Source: JAICMB01 sp035295125
GTDB taxonomy: Bacteria; Acidobacteriota; Terriglobia; Bryobacterales; Bryobacteraceae
Assembly: GCA_035295125.1 (NCBI GenBank)
Contig: DATGJP010000027.1
Span: forward strand, 11,083-75,082
DNA: 64,000 bases
Direction: 5' to 3'
Position numbers and translations under genes: made by a program. The notes beneath the pieces are model-generated. The model was given only the letters and a program-made list of their open reading frames with translations. It did not search any database and was not told where the DNA came from. Position 1 is the first letter of the stretch. Each line of letters opens with the position of its first letter. Positions 44,658 to 52,316 of the stretch are shown here, piece after piece.

Positions 44658-45391
44658 GCGGTCTGTGGTGGCGCCGAATTACGGCCACCCTCCGAAAGTC
44701 GCTCCAGCCGGTCGATGAGCTCCTGGAATGAGAAGTTCGACGAGCGGCAAAACTCAATCAGCGCTTGCTCTGTTTTTGTGATCGCTTCCGCGGCTGCCGG
44801 GATTTCGGACGCAATCGACGCAGGGATCAAATGCACGCCGTTACGATCGCCGTGCACCAGATCACCCGGATAGATCTTCACTCCGCCGACTTCGACTGGC
44901 TGCCCGAACTCAATGATATGCGCGTAAGCATGCGAAACCGTCACGCTTCCCGAAAAAAAATGGAAGCCGAGCCGCTCAACTCCGTCGAGATCGCGAACGG
45001 CTCCGTTCGTAACACAGCCGACGCATTTCATTGCTTGCGCGATGCTGGCGTGAACCTCACCGAGCAACGCGCCGAAGCCAGGCTTGGGGTCGGAATCTTG
45101 AATGACGAGCACTCGCGGCTCCGGCAGACTTGCGACGTAACTCCACCAATCGGCGCGATCGTAGTAGTACCGAATTCCGGATACCGGAGGTGAAGAGGTG
45201 CGAACGCGGCCCGTTACCGCGTAGCCGAGCATCGGCGGAAAATGGGGAAACTGACAACGAACGGAATCGTAGATAAACCCTTCATTGCGCATTCTGACGT
45301 TGAGTCGTTCGATGGCATTAGAAACAGTACAGGTGTCGAGCCGCGAGAGAGCGTCGAACACTTCGGCCGCCAGGGGCTTGGTTTCAGCCAT
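44654..45391 (-). CDS. RraA-like protein
   Basis: The protein has 245 residues from ATG 45391. It belongs to the RraA/HMG-aldolase fold: FGALLGEVHASIAQAMKCVG, then GAVRDLDGVERLGFHFF (position of the Arg-Asp metal site), then GGVKIYPGDLVHGDRNGVHLIP. Such proteins are either Mg-dependent pyruvate aldolases/decarboxylases or RNase E inhibitors; aldolase-type function fits the GExxx and RD motifs better. Unexpectedly it heads the efflux operon. ATG 45439 is less likely because a TACAAT -10-like element overlaps it. Confidence 0.8.
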   Translation of the reverse strand: MAETKPLAAEVFDALSRLDTCTVSNAIERLNVRMRNEGFIYDSVRCQFPHFPPMLGYAVTGRVRTSSPPVSGIRYYYDRADWWSYVASLPEPRVLVIQDSDPKPGFGALLGEVHASIAQAMKCVGCVTNGAVRDLDGVERLGFHFFSGSVTVSHAYAHIIEFGQPVEVGGVKIYPGDLVHGDRNGVHLIPASIASEIPAAAEAITKTEQALIEFCRSSNFSFQELIDRLERLSEGGRNSAPPQTA

Positions 45392-45465
45392 GTTGGGATT
45401 GATGAACCGCTGCAATGTGAGAGAAGTTCCGATCCCCATTGTAGGGTGCGGGTCGAAATGGTCCT

Positions 45466-45483
45466 ATACCAACGAGTTGGTAT
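45466..45483. promoter_or_regulatory. Palindrome ATACCA-N6-TGGTAT upstream of efflux operon
   Basis: Perfect 8-base arms ATACCAAC (45466-45473) and GTTGGTAT (45476-45483) are separated by GA. On the minus strand a TACAAT -10-like hexamer lies at 45443-45438, which puts the palindrome over or just upstream of the -35 region of the rraA-like/RND operon. The half-sites and 6-base core spacing match the site at 35499-35516. Function as a repressor site is inferred. Confidence 0.6.
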
Positions 45484-45545
45484 TTTCGGAGGAGTGTCCA
45501 GGTAGGGGGTAAGTTATTCTTGCTAAGGAGGTTAGCGATTCCGGT

Positions 45546-45680
45546 TCACTCTGCAATGCGCCGTTTGATGCGGCGAAGCAGCGATCGCCCCTTGCGATTA
45601 CGATTGATCGCCGCGGTCGCAAAGCCCAGGAACGCCAGCATCGCGAACATCGAAATCAGCGTGCAGATGGTGTAGAACAT
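45546..45680 (-). CDS. Possible small membrane protein
   Basis: A 44-codon frame from ATG 45680 encodes one hydrophobic helix (FYTICTLISMFAMLAFLGFA) followed by a strongly basic tail with NRNRKGRSLLRRIKRR. The one-helix, positive-inside design is typical of small membrane proteins. The ribosome-binding site is weak (GAG at suitable spacing), and no homology is known to me. It lies alone in the gap 45392-45792, which otherwise holds only the palindrome. Confidence 0.35.
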   Translation of the reverse strand: MFYTICTLISMFAMLAFLGFATAAINRNRKGRSLLRRIKRRIAE

Positions 45681-45792
45681 CGAATGCTCGTTGTTGTTAT
45701 CGGATGTTGACGGGGCTCCTGCGATAAGGGAATTACCTATCTAAAGGGCCGGCAAGACCTGAAAGCATCTCAGAGAATTCGGTCGATTGTGC

Positions 45793-46592
45793 TCATCGAA
45801 GCGGCGAACTCAGCCCGCCATCTACGATCATCGTGTGGCCGGTGACGTACGACGCAGCCTCTGACGCAAGCCATACGACGGCTTCGGCGGCTTCTTCGGG
45901 ACGGCCGATGCGTCCCGCCGCAACGAGCTCGGTTACACGTTGCTCGAAAGCCTCTCGCAATTTCGGATCGCCGCCCGTAATACGGTCGATTTGCAGGTCA
46001 AGCATCGGAGTTCGGAACGGGCCGAATGCGATGGCATTCACCCGGATGCCCTGGCGCGTGTATTCTAATGCGGCCGATTTCGTCAAGCCAAGCACTCCGG
46101 CCTTCGCGGCAGAATAAAGAGCCGCTTGCGGGCGCGCCGCCTAAACCGTTCACGGACGACGCGTTCACGATAGCACCACCGGGCGGGTCTTGCGCCAACA
46201 TCTGGCGGATTTCCTGCCGCATGCACAGCCAGACGCTCTTCAGGTTGAGGGACAAGGAGTGGTCGAACTGTTCTTCTGTGAAATCGGCGGTGGGTTTCAA
46301 CGGTTCGTCAACTGCGGCGGCATTATTAAAGGCGCAATCGAGGCGCCCGAACGCCTCTACGGTGTTCGCGATCAGCCTCTCGACGTCGGCGGCTTGGGAG
46401 ACATCGGCGAGAACGAATCGCGCGGCGCATCCGAGAGCTTCAATCTCACGAACCACAGCTTCGCCGCGCTCTCTGCCTCGGGCTGCAATCACAACACATG
46501 CGCCCTCACGCGCAAATGCGATCGCCGCGGCTCGGCCGATTCCGGAACTCCCCCCAGTGACAGAGCGCGACCTTGCCGTCTAGGCGTGGCAT
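45793..46592 (-). pseudogene. Frameshifted SDR-family oxidoreductase
   Basis: A classical short-chain dehydrogenase is spread over three frames. ATG 46592 gives MPRLDGKVAL; then the frame must shift at about 46562 to read VTGGSSGIGRAAAIAFAREG. It shifts again at the GGG run 46130-46132 to pass from NGLGGAP into QAALYSAAKAGVLGLTKSAA, which carries the catalytic YxxxK. Both shifts are explained by one extra base. With them corrected the Rossmann motif, NASS, YSAAK and the C-terminal VDGG are all intact. Either a young pseudogene or sequence errors. It overlaps the SRPBCC gene by 13 bases. Confidence 0.88.
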
Positions 46593-47056
46593 AGAGCCGA
46601 CGCCATCATCTCCTCGGCGCAGATCCAGAGGATGGACGTCCATTGGGATCCGATTTCGTCGCGCTGAATGGAGGCCTGAGCACCCGACCGCTCCCATCCG
46701 CGATGCGTAACCGTAATCCGCGTGCCGACGGCCACGACCCGAAACTCCACTTCCACCGTCTCGCCGACATCGGGTTTTCGCCCCGGAGACCAGGTGAAAA
46801 CGAGCCGCCGCGGCGGGTCCCATGCGATTACGAAGCCCCAGTCGTGGGTCTTGCCGTCTTTGGTGCGCTCGAAAATGCGGCCTCCTACGCCCGGCTGCAT
46901 TTCGCAGTCTTTGGCACGTTCTTTGTGGATGGAGTACGATGCGAGCGGCCACCACTTGGCGAATCGTTCGGTGAAAATGCGGAATGCTTCCTCGCGATCG
47001 CAGTCAACGTCCACGGCACGGACGATGGGTTCCAGCTTATTCTTTTGTTCGAGCAC
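46580..47056 (-). CDS. SRPBCC (AHSA1-like) domain protein
   Basis: The 158-residue protein has the START-like fold of the AHSA1/SRPBCC group: DCDREEAFRIFTERFAKWWP near the start, then GGRIFERTKDGKTHDWGFVIAWDPPRRLVFTW and a C-terminal helix. These small proteins bind hydrophobic ligands and are very often encoded beside ArsR regulators, as here. GTG 47056 overlaps the arsR stop by 20 bases. An upstream ATG at 47131 would lie deep inside arsR. Confidence 0.85.
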   Translation of the reverse strand: MLEQKNKLEPIVRAVDVDCDREEAFRIFTERFAKWWPLASYSIHKERAKDCEMQPGVGGRIFERTKDGKTHDWGFVIAWDPPRRLVFTWSPGRKPDVGETVEVEFRVVAVGTRITVTHRGWERSGAQASIQRDEIGSQWTSILWICAEEMMASALCHA

Positions 47057-47366
47057 GTTTGCGGGCCTCCTTTTCCACGGAATCTGAAAACCCGGCCAGA
47101 GCGTCGCGCCACATCGCATCGATGAACGCACGCAGTTCCGAGAGCTTCGCCGGGTTGAGAGAGAAGTAATGGCGCGTACCCCGGTGGTTCACTTCTACCA
47201 GCCCGGCGTTTTCAAGTACGCGCAAGTGCTGGGAAACCGCGGGACGGCTGACGGGAAGGCGATCGGCAAGCTCGCCGACGGTCAATGACCTGCGGCGCAG
47301 CAGGTTCAGCACGGCCTGACGAGTAGGATCGGCAAAGGCGCTCAGGAGCGCCTGTTGGTCGGCCAT
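47037..47366 (-). CDS. ArsR-family transcriptional regulator
   Basis: The 109-residue winged-helix regulator has LLSAFADPTRQAVLNLLRRRSLTVGELADRL, described by its core DPTRQAVLNLL, followed by the recognition helix VSRPAVSQHLRVLENAGLV and wing RGTRHYFSLNP. There is no metal-binding CxC motif, so it belongs to the non-metal group associated with SRPBCC proteins. ATG 47366 begins the coupled arsR-SRPBCC-SDR operon. An inverted repeat lies just upstream. Confidence 0.93.
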   Translation of the reverse strand: MADQQALLSAFADPTRQAVLNLLRRRSLTVGELADRLPVSRPAVSQHLRVLENAGLVEVNHRGTRHYFSLNPAKLSELRAFIDAMWRDALAGFSDSVEKEARKRARTKE

Positions 47367-47373
47367 GACTTAC

Positions 47374-47391
47374 GGTAAGCCAATGCTAACC
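47374..47391. promoter_or_regulatory. Candidate ArsR operator
   Basis: GGTAAGC (47374-47380) and GCTAACC (47385-47391) form an inverted repeat with 6 of 7 matching positions around CAAT. It begins 8 bases upstream of the arsR start codon and ends 6 bases before the galactose mutarotase stop. Autorepression by the adjacent ArsR is inferred from position. Confidence 0.5.
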
Positions 47392-47397
47392 GCAGTG

Positions 47398-48519
47398 TCA
47401 AGAGTGGCGGAACTTGTAAACGGTGGTGCTGGTGTAGCGCTGGCCCGGCTTCAGAACAGTGGTCGGGAATTTCGGCTTGTTCGGCGAATCAGGGAAGTGT
47501 TGCGTTTCGAGGCAGAATCCGGTTCGGAACGCGGCAATTTTCCCGCCCTTGGCCTTGACCGTTCCGTCCAGGTGGTTGCCGGTGTAGAACTGGATGCCCG
47601 GCTGTGTGGTGTAGACCTCGAGAATGCGCCCGGTGGTGGGCTCTTCCACGCGCGCGGCAAGGCTGAGCTCATCGCCTTTCTTGTTCAGGACCCAGTTGTG
47701 ATCGTAGCCGATCCCCAGCTTCAGTTGCTCGTCATTTTGATTGATGCGCGCACCAATCGCAGTGGCCTGCCGAAAGTCGAACGGCGTGCCGGCGACGCTC
47801 TTCAATTCCCCGGTGGGAATCAAGCCGGCATCCACGGGCGTGAAGCGATCGGCGTTCAGGGTGACGCGGTGGTCGAGAATATCGCCCTGGCCCGATCCCT
47901 TCAGATTGAAATAGGAATGATTCGTGAGGTTCACGACCGTGTCCTTGTCGGTGGTGGCGTCGTAGTCGATCTTGAGCTCGTCATTGTCAGTTAGTGTGTA
48001 GGTGACCTTCGCAACCAGAGCGCCGGGATAGCCCTCCTCGCCGTCTTTACTGGCATAGGTCAGTTCCAGGCGTCCGTCGGGCGCCATGCTGGAAATCCAC
48101 ACATGCTTGTCGAAACCCTTGATCCCGCCGTGCAGCGTGTTGTCACCGTCGTTCTTGGCCAGCTTGTACTCATGGCCGTCGAGCATGAACCTGGCGTGTC
48201 CAATACGGTTGGCATAGCGGCCAACGATGGCGCCGAAATACGGTTCCTTCGGATTCAGATATCCCTCGAAGTTGTCGAAGCCGAGGACGACGTCGGCTTT
48301 GTTGCCGTTCTTGTCAGGAACTTTGAGTGAGACGACGATCCCGCCATAATTGGTGATCTTCGCCTCCACACCGTTGTGATTCGTGAGGGTGTAAATATAA
48401 ACGGTGGCGCCGTCCGGCATCTTCCCGTAGACGGCTTCAGTCAGTTTCGTTGCGGCATCCATGGTAGTTGCGGCGACTGCGAGTAGTATCGAAACGCCTA
48501 AACATTTCGGAAATTTCAC
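47398..48519 (-). CDS. galM: Exported galactose mutarotase (aldose 1-epimerase)
   Basis: The 373-residue enzyme interconverts alpha and beta anomers of aldoses. A signal peptide (CLGVSILLAVAATTMDA) places it in the periplasm. Family marks are GRYANRIGHARF, NTLHGG, the catalytic His in NLTNHSYFNL and catalytic Glu in GFCLETQHFPDSPN. It follows the SDR gene after 12 bases on the same strand and is probably cotranscribed with it. Confidence 0.95.
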   Translation of the reverse strand: MKFPKCLGVSILLAVAATTMDAATKLTEAVYGKMPDGATVYIYTLTNHNGVEAKITNYGGIVVSLKVPDKNGNKADVVLGFDNFEGYLNPKEPYFGAIVGRYANRIGHARFMLDGHEYKLAKNDGDNTLHGGIKGFDKHVWISSMAPDGRLELTYASKDGEEGYPGALVAKVTYTLTDNDELKIDYDATTDKDTVVNLTNHSYFNLKGSGQGDILDHRVTLNADRFTPVDAGLIPTGELKSVAGTPFDFRQATAIGARINQNDEQLKLGIGYDHNWVLNKKGDELSLAARVEEPTTGRILEVYTTQPGIQFYTGNHLDGTVKAKGGKIAAFRTGFCLETQHFPDSPNKPKFPTTVLKPGQRYTSTTVYKFRHS

Positions 48520-48531
48520 ACCACAATCTTA

Positions 48532-49278
48532 CTACCGGGCACACGTCAGGGCTCTTCCGCCGTCAATGCTATAGGTGACGCCAGTAATCCAGGAGGCGCG
48601 GTCGGAGGCCAGAAAAGCGATTAAATCGGCGATTTCCTCCGGTTGGGCGACGCGTCCCAAGGGGTGGGTGGAGCGGCTGCGCTCGAGGAAATCCTGGTAG
48701 CGCGAAGGCTCCATGCCTCCGCTTACGTGTGCCTCGGTTACGACGACGCCAGGATTCACGGCGTTCACGCGAACGTACCGCGACGCGAGTTCGAGGGCTG
48801 CGCAACGGGTAAGCTGATCGAGCGCCGCCTTGCTGATGCTGTAGGCCAGAATGCCGGGGAACGATCGCAAACCCGTGACGCTCGACACGTTCACGATGTT
48901 GCCACGCTGCGCAGCGAGGTGCGGGACGGCCAGGCTCATCAGGTGAAACGTGGCGCGCAGGTTGATGTCCATGGTCTGATCCCAGGCGGCCAGCGTCGTG
49001 TTCTCAATGGATCCGGGGACCAGGATACCCGCCGCGTTGACGAGGATATCCAGGCGGCCGTGAGCCGCGACTGTCTCATCGACGATTCGGGTGCGTTCCG
49101 CTTCGATGGTCAGGTCAGCGGTTAGCGGCGTCCCGCCGAGCTCGGAGATGCGATTCGCTCGGCGTCCGATGGCGACAACGTGAGCGCCTCCCTCGGCGAG
49201 CCGGATAGCGGCGGCACGGCCGATTCCTGAACTGGCGCCAGTAACCAGGGCCACTCGGCCCTCGAATTCGCAATCCAT
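48532..49278 (-). CDS. SDR-family oxidoreductase
   Basis: The 248-residue NAD(P)-dependent dehydrogenase has VTGASSGIGRAAAIRLAEGG (cofactor loop), the NAAG motif, catalytic Ser in NVSSVTG and YSISK with the catalytic Tyr and Lys, and the C-terminal SIDGGRAL. ATG 49278 is chosen over 49353 because the fold begins at residue 6. Substrate unknown; with galM, a sugar or polyol is possible. It is divergent from the M1 peptidase gene, and the 5' ends are very close. Confidence 0.92.
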   Translation of the reverse strand: MDCEFEGRVALVTGASSGIGRAAAIRLAEGGAHVVAIGRRANRISELGGTPLTADLTIEAERTRIVDETVAAHGRLDILVNAAGILVPGSIENTTLAAWDQTMDINLRATFHLMSLAVPHLAAQRGNIVNVSSVTGLRSFPGILAYSISKAALDQLTRCAALELASRYVRVNAVNPGVVVTEAHVSGGMEPSRYQDFLERSRSTHPLGRVAQPEEIADLIAFLASDRASWITGVTYSIDGGRALTCAR

Positions 49279-49390
49279 TGCGTTATCATGGCACCTTCTG
49301 CCACGCACCTTCGCCATCTTTTTTCTGTTCTGCGTAATCGCCACCGCCGACACGTATCCTCGCCAGCCAGGGATCGACGTACTTCACTAC

Positions 49391-50890
49391 GTGTTCCGCC
49401 TGACACTGAGCGATAGCAGTGATGAAATTGAGGGATCCACGACTGTCACGGTGCGTTTCCTCGCCGACGGCGTGACGCAAATTGCTCTGGACCTGGCGTC
49501 GGCAGCAAATGGCAAGGGCATGACCGTTACCGAGGTGACGTCGACGGCGGGAAACGTACAGTATCGTCACGAACACGATCGCCTGGTGTTGTCTCTGTCG
49601 ACGGAGGGCAGGAGCGGCGAGAAACGTGAGTTCACGGTTCGCTATCACGGGGTGCCTGCGAGTGGGCTCCGCATCGGAAACAACAAGTATGGCGAGCGGA
49701 CATTCTTCAGCCAAAACTGGCCGGACCTGGCTCGACAATGGCTGCCTACGGTCGATCATCCGTACGATAAGGCAAGCAGCGAGTTCATCGTGATCGCCCC
49801 GTCGAAATATCAGGTGGTTGCGAACGGCTCGCTCGAGGAAGAGCTCGACCTCGGCGACGGCCGACGCTCGACGCATTGGAGGCAGTCGGTTCCCATAGCA
49901 ACGTGGTTGAACGATATCGGAGTGGCCCAGTTTTCCGCTCGGCAAATTGGCGCGGCGAGCGGGGTCCCGCTTCAGACGTGGGTTTACCACCAGGACCGCG
50001 ATGCGGGCATGGCGACATTCGACGAGCCGGCTCGCCAGGCGATGGAGTTTTATTGCGACCATATCGGCCCGTATCCCTACGCGAAACTCGCGAATGTCGA
50101 GGCGGCGGGCGTCAATGGCGGCATGGAACACGCCAGTGCGATTTTTTACGGAGAAAAATCCGTGACTATGAAGCCGGCGGTCGGGCTGGTTGCGCACGAG
50201 GTGGCGCACCAGTGGTTCGGCGATTCGGTTACGGAAAAGGACTGGGATGATGTCTGGCTGAGCGAAGGCTTCGCCACGTATTTCGCCCTGCTCACGGCGG
50301 AACACTATCAGGGTCGCGATGCTTTCATCGCAGGTCTGAAAACCGCCCGCGATCGCATCTTCGCGCTCGAGAAGCGTAGCCCTGAGCTCACCATCCGGCA
50401 CAACAATCTCTCAGATATGGGCAAGGTCCTGAACCAGATGGTCTACCAGAAGGGCGGATGGACGCTTCACATGCTTCGCGGCGTCATCGGAACTGAGAAG
50501 TTCTGGGCCGGAATTCGCGCTTACTACCAGACCTATCGCGACGGCAACGCCTCGACGGACGACTTTCGCCGTGTGATGGAGGATGCGTCCGGGATGGAGC
50601 TTGGCTGGTTCTTCCAGCAATGGCTGAATCGGCCGGGCTTCCCCGTTATCGATGGTTCGTGGCACTACGATCCGGAGGCGAGCCGGATCATCGTGGACCT
50701 CGCACAGACTCAACCCGGCGAGGTTTATCGGCTTCCGGTGGAGATTGGCGCCGGGCCGTTTGTCGAGAAGGTCGAAATGACCCAGAAGACACAACATTTC
50801 GAAATTAAGGTAGAGAAGGAGCCGCCGGACGTGACTCTCGATCCGAAGACTTGGGTCCTGATGGACGCGCATTTCGCTAAGCGGAATTGA
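49391..50890 (+). CDS. M1-family zinc aminopeptidase, N-terminus uncertain
   Basis: The 499-residue frame from GTG 49391 contains the M1 exopeptidase motif GGMEH (243-247), the zinc site HEVAHQ (269-274) and the third ligand Glu292 in SEGFATYF. It removes N-terminal residues from peptides. Homologous sequence continues upstream without a canonical start: TYPRQPGIDVLHY and a hydrophobic FFLFCVIATA. ATG 49288 would join this frame if the six-T run at 49319-49324 were five, giving a complete signal peptide. The start reported is therefore a minimum. GalB-like and LigK-like genes follow on the same strand. Confidence 0.9.
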   Translation: MFRLTLSDSSDEIEGSTTVTVRFLADGVTQIALDLASAANGKGMTVTEVTSTAGNVQYRHEHDRLVLSLSTEGRSGEKREFTVRYHGVPASGLRIGNNKYGERTFFSQNWPDLARQWLPTVDHPYDKASSEFIVIAPSKYQVVANGSLEEELDLGDGRRSTHWRQSVPIATWLNDIGVAQFSARQIGAASGVPLQTWVYHQDRDAGMATFDEPARQAMEFYCDHIGPYPYAKLANVEAAGVNGGMEHASAIFYGEKSVTMKPAVGLVAHEVAHQWFGDSVTEKDWDDVWLSEGFATYFALLTAEHYQGRDAFIAGLKTARDRIFALEKRSPELTIRHNNLSDMGKVLNQMVYQKGGWTLHMLRGVIGTEKFWAGIRAYYQTYRDGNASTDDFRRVMEDASGMELGWFFQQWLNRPGFPVIDGSWHYDPEASRIIVDLAQTQPGEVYRLPVEIGAGPFVEKVEMTQKTQHFEIKVEKEPPDVTLDPKTWVLMDAHFAKRN

Positions 50891-50892
50891 AC

Positions 50893-51618
50893 ATGAACGA
50901 CGGGAAGAAGACGGTTCTCGTGATTAGCGCACATGCCGCTGACTTCGTGTGGCGAGCCGGCGGCGCGATCGCTCTTTATTCGAGCCGGGGCCACCGTGTC
51001 CGCGTTTTATGTCTCTCTTACGGCGAGCGCGGCGAATCGGAGTCGCTGTGGCGGCAGGACGGCATGACGCTGGATGTCGTCAAATCCAAGCGTCGCGCCG
51101 AGTCTGAACAGGCTGCTGCAATCCTTGGCGCCGAGATTCGCTTCTTTGATTGCGGCGATTATCCGTTGAACTTTACGGAGGAAACGGTTCGGGAGATGGT
51201 TTTGGAGTTCCGTCGCTGCCAGCCCGATTTAATACTGACCCATTCGCAGTTCGATCCGTATAACACCGATCACGCCGACACCTACGACATTACGCTACGC
51301 ACTCGCATATACGCACAAGCGGCCGGATATCCCATCGATGGCCCCAAACTTGGCGCGCCGCCTGTGTTCCTGTTCGAGCCGCATCAACCTGAGCAGTGCG
51401 ATTTCAAGCCGCAAGTCCTGCTCGACATCACACCGGTGTTCGACCGTAAGCGCGCAGCTATGGAATGTATGGAGGCGCAGCAGTATTTGTGGGAGTACTG
51501 CACCGACCTCGCGAAGCGGCGTGGCACGCAGGCAGTGCGGAATTCCGGGCGTAGGGAAATCAAGTATGCCGAGGCGTATCAGCGAGTTTATCCGCAGGTA
51601 GCCGGCGAGTTGCTATGA
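50893..51618 (+). CDS. galB: 4-oxalomesaconate hydratase-like PIG-L protein
   Basis: The 241-residue zinc enzyme belongs to the PIG-L/LmbE fold. The metal-site motif reads SAHAADFVWRAGG (His14, Asp17), followed by SQFDPYNTDHADT. This form, plus FEPHQPEQCDFKP, matches GalB-type 4-oxalomesaconate hydratases rather than deacetylases. GalB hydrates OMA to CHA in the gallate and protocatechuate 4,5-cleavage pathways. ATG 50893 follows the M1 stop by 2 bases and its stop overlaps the aldolase start (ATGA). The aldolase partner strongly supports this reading. Confidence 0.82.
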   Translation: MNDGKKTVLVISAHAADFVWRAGGAIALYSSRGHRVRVLCLSYGERGESESLWRQDGMTLDVVKSKRRAESEQAAAILGAEIRFFDCGDYPLNFTEETVREMVLEFRRCQPDLILTHSQFDPYNTDHADTYDITLRTRIYAQAAGYPIDGPKLGAPPVFLFEPHQPEQCDFKPQVLLDITPVFDRKRAAMECMEAQQYLWEYCTDLAKRRGTQAVRNSGRREIKYAEAYQRVYPQVAGELL

Positions 51619-52298
51619 AACCTACGGTGGTACGCAGAATTCGGCGGGCGGAGACGGGTGTCATCCAGGCGTTGGGAAGCTTCGGTGTTGCTACAGTGCA
51701 TGAGGCGCAGAATCGAACCGGCCTGCTGCGGCCGTACATGCGACCCATTTATCCGGCCGCCCGGATGTCGGGCTCGGCCGTAACTGTGCTGTGCCATCCG
51801 GGCGATAATCTCATGATTCATGCCGCCGTGGAGGTGTGCCAGCCGGGTGATGTGCTGGTGGTGGCAACGTTGTCCGAATCGAGCGATGGCATGTTCGGGG
51901 AGTTGCTGGGCGAATCATGCCGGGCTCATGGCGTTGCGGGCCTCGTTATCGATGCGGGTGTTCGAGACGTCGCCGACCTGACCGCGATGGAGTTTCCGGT
52001 ATGGTCGAAGGCCGTTTGCGCGCAGGGGACGGTGAAGGCCACTGCGGGTTCTGTCAACGTGGACATCGTGTGCGCGGGAGCCGCGGTTCAACCAGGCGAC
52101 GTGATCGTGGCGGATGTCGATGGAGTCGTTGTCGTGGCGTGCCAGGACGCAGGGGAGGTCCTGGAGCGGGCGCGCGAACGGCACCTCAAGGAAACGAAGT
52201 CGCGAGAGCGTTTGCGCGCCGGAGAACTGGGCCTGGATATGTACAATCTTCGGACGAAACTCGCGGAGCTAGGCGTCGAGTACGTGGACGACTTGTAG
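51615..52298 (+). CDS. ligK: 4-carboxy-4-hydroxy-2-oxoadipate aldolase/oxaloacetate decarboxylase
   Basis: The 227-residue class II aldolase of the RraA fold cleaves CHA to pyruvate and oxaloacetate and can decarboxylate oxaloacetate. Conserved parts are FGVATVHEAQNRTGL, FGELLGESCRAHGV, and VIDAGVRDVADL with the metal-binding Arg117-Asp118, then VQPGDVIVADVDGVVVV. The C-terminal extension ELGLDMYNLRTKLAELG is typical of LigK/ProA/GalC enzymes and separates it from plain RraA. Translationally coupled to the galB-like gene. Ring-cleavage dioxygenase genes are not in view. Confidence 0.88.
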   Translation: MKPTVVRRIRRAETGVIQALGSFGVATVHEAQNRTGLLRPYMRPIYPAARMSGSAVTVLCHPGDNLMIHAAVEVCQPGDVLVVATLSESSDGMFGELLGESCRAHGVAGLVIDAGVRDVADLTAMEFPVWSKAVCAQGTVKATAGSVNVDIVCAGAAVQPGDVIVADVDGVVVVACQDAGEVLERARERHLKETKSRERLRAGELGLDMYNLRTKLAELGVEYVDDL

Positions 52299-52316
52299 GT
52301 ATTACACACCCGGGGT

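Noticed and set aside
43347..44873. Long open frame opposite the efflux adaptor gene
   Set aside because: Antisense shadow of a well-supported lipoprotein adaptor; no recognisable domain.
49286..50401. Long open frame opposite the M1 peptidase
   Set aside because: The zinc site and other motifs are on the plus strand; the antisense product has no family signature.
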